The notes below the pieces were generated by a model. It searched no databases, was not told the origin of the DNA, and was given only the letters and a program-made list of their open reading frames with translations. DNA of 26,352 nt, taken from the IMG/VR virus record IMGVR_UViG_3300047551_003156, positions 1 to 26,352 of that record; one strand, 5' to 3'. Source of the DNA: a virus. The first letter of the stretch is position 1. Each line of letters starts with the position of its first letter. Shown here piece after piece: positions 24,279 through 26,352 of the stretch. Position numbers and translations under genes: made by a program.

Positions 24279-24648
24279 GACAAAATCGTAGCACGAGGTT
24301 GCCAACCGGAAAAACAGGTGCTAAGGTGTCCCCCACAACACCCGAAGAATCCGATACCCTAAACGGTTACATTCCTCCGCGCACTTCAACTACGCGGGCA
24401 GCATGGCTAGACCGCACGGGATTAGTGGCCTGAAAAGGGGACCGGTGGTGTTCGTCTCTTTCGGTATCAAGACAGACGGGTTCAGACGCAAAACAGAACT
24501 TGGGGGGCTAAGAAGCACCGCTCAGTAGCAGTAGCACAAAGACACAAGCATCTGAGCTACCCCTACATTTACGTAGCTGGAGAGGACGGGTAATTGCGGC
24601 GGCATGGGGGCGGTGGCTCGGCAGACCCCCAGATGCGTCAGGGGCGAA
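24279..24648. other. 370-nt region without a supported gene
   Basis: Neither strand has an open frame with a ribosome site. A plus-strand frame of 41 codons (24403-24528) lacks a Shine-Dalgarno and would run against all other genes. Small inverted repeats are present (CCGCG with CGCGG near 24378-24398; AGCTAC with GTAGCT near 24553-24580; TGGGGG with CCCCCA near 24605-24632). It lies between the strong terminator at its right and the first gene of the packaging operon at its left, so it may hold regulatory, origin or packaging sites. Confidence 0.5.
24285..24290 (-). promoter_or_regulatory. Leaderless-type -10 box (TACGAT)
   Basis: TACGAT fits TANNNT and ends exactly 6 nt before the ATG of the 105-aa gene. 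In actinobacteria a -10 box in this place starts transcription at the A of the start codon. No good -35 is present and no Shine-Dalgarno precedes the ATG. Confidence 0.5.
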
Positions 24649-24693
24649 AAGAGAAAAAAAAAGGGGCGCAGGTGCGTGAGCACCTGCGCCCCT
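24649..24693 (-). terminator. Strong intrinsic terminator after the 117-aa gene
   Basis: On the minus strand AGGGGCGCAGGTGC pairs without mismatch with GCACCTGCGCCCCT (14 bp) around a 4-nt loop, and is followed by an uninterrupted run of T. This is the strongest terminator in the window and closes the 117-aa gene's transcription unit. Confidence 0.92.
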
Positions 24694-24712
24694 GTCGGCG
24701 GTGATTGCGTTG

Positions 24713-25066
24713 CTATTCGCCGTCGAGTTCGACGACTGCGTTCGTGGACTCTTCGAGCACCTGCCCCGTGTACGGGTTCAGGCGTGCGAAGCCTGTCCAC
24801 AAGCCCTGACGAACGCCGTTCTCCGTGCGCCAGCCCACTCGGTGAGTGAGCACGAACACGGCGAGTTCGCCTGAGCGTTGCTTGTGAACCACGATGGAAT
24901 CGCCCGCCTGTGCGCTCTCAGGCGCGCAGATTGCGTACTCCTTGCGTGGCTTTCCGTTGCGAAGCACGGCGTTGCCGTGCTCGTCAACCAGCGTGCGACC
25001 AGTCGCACGCCATGTACCGCTGAGCACGCTCGCAAGCGTGCTCATGATTGCCTGAATGGTGTCCAT
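24713..25066 (-). CDS. Stand-alone accessory protein of unknown function, 117 aa
   Basis: I choose the ATG at 25066 because AAGGAG lies 7 nt upstream; the frame extends 35 codons further but that part runs through the promoter region and reads as low-quality Cys/Arg/Thr-rich sequence. The protein starts MDTIQAIMSTLASVLSGTW and has strand-like segments (EYAICAPESAQAGDSIVVH, ELAVFVLTHRVGWRTENGV, GLWTGFARLNPYTGQVLEE) and an acidic end. No family is recognised. Flanked by its own candidate promoter and two terminators, it looks like an independently expressed accessory (moron-like) gene. A 10-bp hairpin sits in its 5' coding region. Confidence 0.8.
   Translation of the reverse strand: MDTIQAIMSTLASVLSGTWRATGRTLVDEHGNAVLRNGKPRKEYAICAPESAQAGDSIVVHKQRSGELAVFVLTHRVGWRTENGVRQGLWTGFARLNPYTGQVLEESTNAVVELDGE
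25021..25044 (-). repeat. Perfect 10-bp hairpin in the start of the 117-aa gene
   Basis: TGAGCACGCT and AGCGTGCTCA are perfect inverted copies separated by 4 nt. In the mRNA the loop is UGCG. The element covers codons about 8-15 and begins 22 nt downstream of the start codon, where a stable stem could hinder initiation or act as a regulator binding site. Confidence 0.8.
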
Positions 25067-25122
25067 GTGTGTTCTCCTTGTGTGTGTGTAGGTGTGGGTG
25101 GGACACCACCGCCGACAACCCG

Positions 25123-25128
25123 ATTGTA
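25123..25128 (-). promoter_or_regulatory. Candidate -10 (TACAAT) for the 117-aa gene
   Basis: TACAAT lies 56 nt before the ATG in a 177-nt gap between this gene and the terminator of the preceding unit. No clear -35 is seen at 16-18 nt. The leader contains a run of CA dinucleotides before the Shine-Dalgarno. Confidence 0.4.
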
Positions 25129-25235
25129 CGCCACCCCGAAATCGGCGACGACAACACGCGCACACACGCACGGCGCACGCTCACCTGCGCGCCCATGCGC
25201 CTGCGTGGTATTGCGCGCTGGCATCGGTAGCAGAA

Positions 25236-25285
25236 AGACGAAAAAGGGGCGCAGTCCACAGGTTTCCCTGCGAACCACGCCCCTT
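25236..25285 (-). terminator. Intrinsic terminator after the 49-aa gene
   Basis: On the minus strand AAGGGGCG pairs with CGCCCCTT (8 bp); inside it CAGG-GAAA-CCTG forms a second small stem capped by a GNRA tetraloop. TTTTTCGTCTTTC follows. It lies 40 nt after the stop of the 49-aa gene and closes the right-hand unit. Confidence 0.75.
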
Positions 25286-25325
25286 CTCGCTGGTTACCGT
25301 GCTGATTGCTGCCTACACACAAGCA

Positions 25326-25475
25326 TCAATCGCGCAAGGTCAACCACAGGAACACAAGGATCCCTATGAATACAGCGTTGATTGCCACGTCCTTGCCGGT
25401 CATTGGCTCTCTGGCTGATGTGATAAGTGTGCTCACTGGTAGTAATGGGAGCAGTAAATCGGCGAAGCGTCTCAT
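25326..25475 (-). CDS. Small membrane protein, 49 aa
   Basis: A 49-codon frame begins 2 nt after the stop of the 223-aa gene and ends shortly before a terminator. It opens MRRFADLLLPLLPVSTLIT (hydrophobic, residues 4-19), then has a polar turn (SAREPMTGKD) and a second hydrophobic segment, VAINAVFIGILVFLWLTL (30-47), ending RD. The second segment is a convincing transmembrane helix; the first is interrupted by prolines. A two-segment 49-aa peptide could be a holin-like or membrane-modulating protein, but no lysin gene is nearby, so no function is assigned. A 69-codon frame overlapping it in another register looks like noise. Confidence 0.65.
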   Translation of the reverse strand: MRRFADLLLPLLPVSTLITSAREPMTGKDVAINAVFIGILVFLWLTLRD

Positions 25476-25477
25476 GG

Positions 25478-26149
25478 CTACGCCTCATCGCTGTCTTCCC
25501 CATTGTCGCTGATGTCTCTTATCCGCTTTGCCATCACTGCGTAGATGGCTGGCGTTTCTTTCTCCATCAGGCGACCTGCTTCGGCAAGCATCAAGAGTGA
25601 CTTGACGAGCCTGCCTTCTGTGTCTGTGAGTTGGCATTGAGTCATGAACTCGTCAGGTTCGATGTCTCCTGATGCGATGTCGACATGATGGGTTGTCAGG
25701 TCGTCACCGATGCCTGCTCTTGACACGGTTAGTTTCCGCCCTGCGTAGCAGACCAGCAGGTTGTCTCGGGTCATCATGAACAAGGCGAAAGTGTTTTTCT
25801 TGCGCGCTTCGTTGATGCTGACTGACGCTTCTGGTCTGGTCATCAGGTGCGTGGCTGTCTCGTAGGAAGGGAACGAATGGGTGAGTGTGAACTCGGCTCC
25901 CATGCGGTCATCTCCCTTGACTTCCAACGGGTTGGGCAGGCTGTCAGGGTCGATGGTGTCGTCGCCCCTGATGATGAACAGGTGGGTTGAGCAATGTGCC
26001 TTGCCCCCCTGTGCTATCAGTTGCTGACCCATCTTGCGGAAGTGGGGCATGGCTCGCATGTGCTCTGCGGATTGTTCTTGGTCTATCTTGTCCCGCAGGG
26101 ACTGGAGTATGTCCTCGGCTTCCTTGATTACCTGTTCTTCGTTGGTCAT
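25478..26149 (-). CDS. Unknown protein downstream of VWA gene, 223 aa
   Basis: The ATG overlaps the stop of the VWA-domain gene (ATGA) and has AGGAAGG upstream, so the two are co-translated. The protein begins with an acidic helix (TNEEQVIKEAEDILQSLRD), followed by a mixed alpha/beta middle (THLFIIRGDDTIDPDSLPN, EFTLTHSFPSYETATHLMT, NTFALFMMTRDNLLVCYAG) and a C-terminal helical part ending in an acidic tail (DISDNGEDSDEA). It has no signal peptide or recognised motif. It probably functions with the VWA protein. No family assigned. Confidence 0.75.
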   Translation of the reverse strand: MTNEEQVIKEAEDILQSLRDKIDQEQSAEHMRAMPHFRKMGQQLIAQGGKAHCSTHLFIIRGDDTIDPDSLPNPLEVKGDDRMGAEFTLTHSFPSYETATHLMTRPEASVSINEARKKNTFALFMMTRDNLLVCYAGRKLTVSRAGIGDDLTTHHVDIASGDIEPDEFMTQCQLTDTEGRLVKSLLMLAEAGRLMEKETPAIYAVMAKRIRDISDNGEDSDEA

Positions 26150-26352
26150 GACTTCCTTCCTCTCTGGAGTCTGGCGAGCAGGGCTACTGCTTCGTCAGGG
26201 TTTTGTACTTGGATTATGCGCTTGGACTTGATGAACTTTCTCGTATCAGTCACAAGGTTTCTGGTCTGGTGGTCGCCTTTGCCTGTGACTTGACCGTCGG
26301 ACACCCAGATGACGGGTGACTTGGAGTTGAGTCGCAGGTTGTTGTACGCCCA
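26146..26352 (-). CDS. VWA-domain protein, C-terminal 68 residues (runs off right edge)
   Basis: The minus-strand frame is open from the window edge to a TGA that overlaps the next ATG. The 68 visible residues include SPVIWVSDGQVTGKGDHQT, with the hydrophobic strand and -SDG-xxTG- pattern of a von Willebrand factor A fold (late strand with an Asp near the metal-binding loop), then a helix and strand (RNLVTDTRKFIKSKRIIQV) and a short helix with DEAVALLARLQRG. The N-terminal part, including the MIDAS DxSxS motif, is outside the window. VWA proteins commonly work with a MoxR-type AAA+ ATPase, which could be encoded further right; not seen here. Confidence 0.7.
   Translation of the reverse strand, partial: WAYNNLRLNSKSPVIWVSDGQVTGKGDHQTRNLVTDTRKFIKSKRIIQVQNPDEAVALLARLQRGRKS

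Noticed and set aside
24279-24305. TTG start giving nine more residues on the 105-aa protein
   Set aside because: It has no ribosome site and would place the TACGAT box inside the coding region; the downstream ATG fits a leaderless start.
24403-24528. Plus-strand 41-codon frame in the 370-nt gap
   Set aside because: No Shine-Dalgarno or promoter, opposite to every other gene, and length is within chance expectation. Kept only as a remark.
25067-25171. N-terminal 35-codon extension of the 117-aa gene
   Set aside because: The extension is Cys/Arg/Thr-His-rich, covers the CA-rich leader and the candidate -10 box, and the internal ATG at 25066 has an excellent ribosome site.
24300-25320. tRNA or CRISPR array in the intergenic regions
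   Set aside because: No T-loop signature (GGTTCRANNCC) with matching arms and no regularly spaced repeats were found on either strand by eye.
25294-25503. 69-codon minus-strand frame overlapping the 49-aa membrane protein
   Set aside because: It overlaps the end of the 223-aa gene, has no ribosome site and reads as unstructured Arg/Thr/His sequence, while the alternative register gives a clear transmembrane segment starting 2 nt after the upstream stop.

Overview
The window is part of a tailed double-stranded DNA phage genome (or a prophage/metagenomic phage contig). Every gene I can support lies on the minus strand. The genes are tightly packed, and many junctions are stop/start overlaps (TGATG, ATGA, TAATG), so the order of transcription runs from the right edge (26352) to the left edge (1). 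The host cannot be named from sequence alone. The moderate-to-high G+C and the TANNNT -10-like boxes just ahead of start codons that lack a Shine-Dalgarno are compatible with an actinobacterial host; this is inference.

Right end (24650-26352): two short accessory transcription units. The first holds the C-terminal end of a VWA-domain protein, a 223-aa unknown protein and a 49-aa two-hydrophobic-segment peptide, and ends in a terminator near 25245-25285. The second is one 117-aa gene with its own candidate promoter and a very strong terminator at 24649-24693. The two terminators share a 14-nt sequence. The stretch 24279-24648 holds no convincing gene.

Packaging region (17435-24278): a 105-aa basic protein, a 179-aa protein, a 303-aa protein with a complete metzincin zinc-protease motif, a terminase large subunit with an N-terminal helix-turn-helix, and a 1006-aa low-complexity basic protein whose first ~60 residues resemble those of the 179-aa protein.

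Head region (5442-17435): portal, a 127-aa Pro/Ala-rich protein, a 1739-aa giant protein, three Ala/Gln-rich soluble proteins (269, 341 and 388 aa), then a sigma70-type promoter (7048-7076), a scaffold-like protein, the major capsid protein and a hairpin terminator.

Tail/appendage region (1-5412): a 120-aa beta-rich virion protein, a 251-aa fibre with seven 20-residue repeats, a 77-aa GCFGC protein, a 90-aa conserved basic protein, two tiny basic proteins (36 and 42 aa), a 294-aa candidate head-tail adaptor, a 616-aa candidate tail nozzle, a 165-aa fibre-type protein and an 82-residue N-terminal fragment of a small virion protein cut by the window edge.

There is no tape-measure, sheath or tail-tube gene. 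Adaptor- and nozzle-like proteins together with very large portal-adjacent proteins fit a short-tailed (podovirus-like) particle in which the 1739-aa protein and its neighbours would be the internal/ejection proteins; this assignment is inference. No integrase, repressor, lysis gene, tRNA or CRISPR array was seen.
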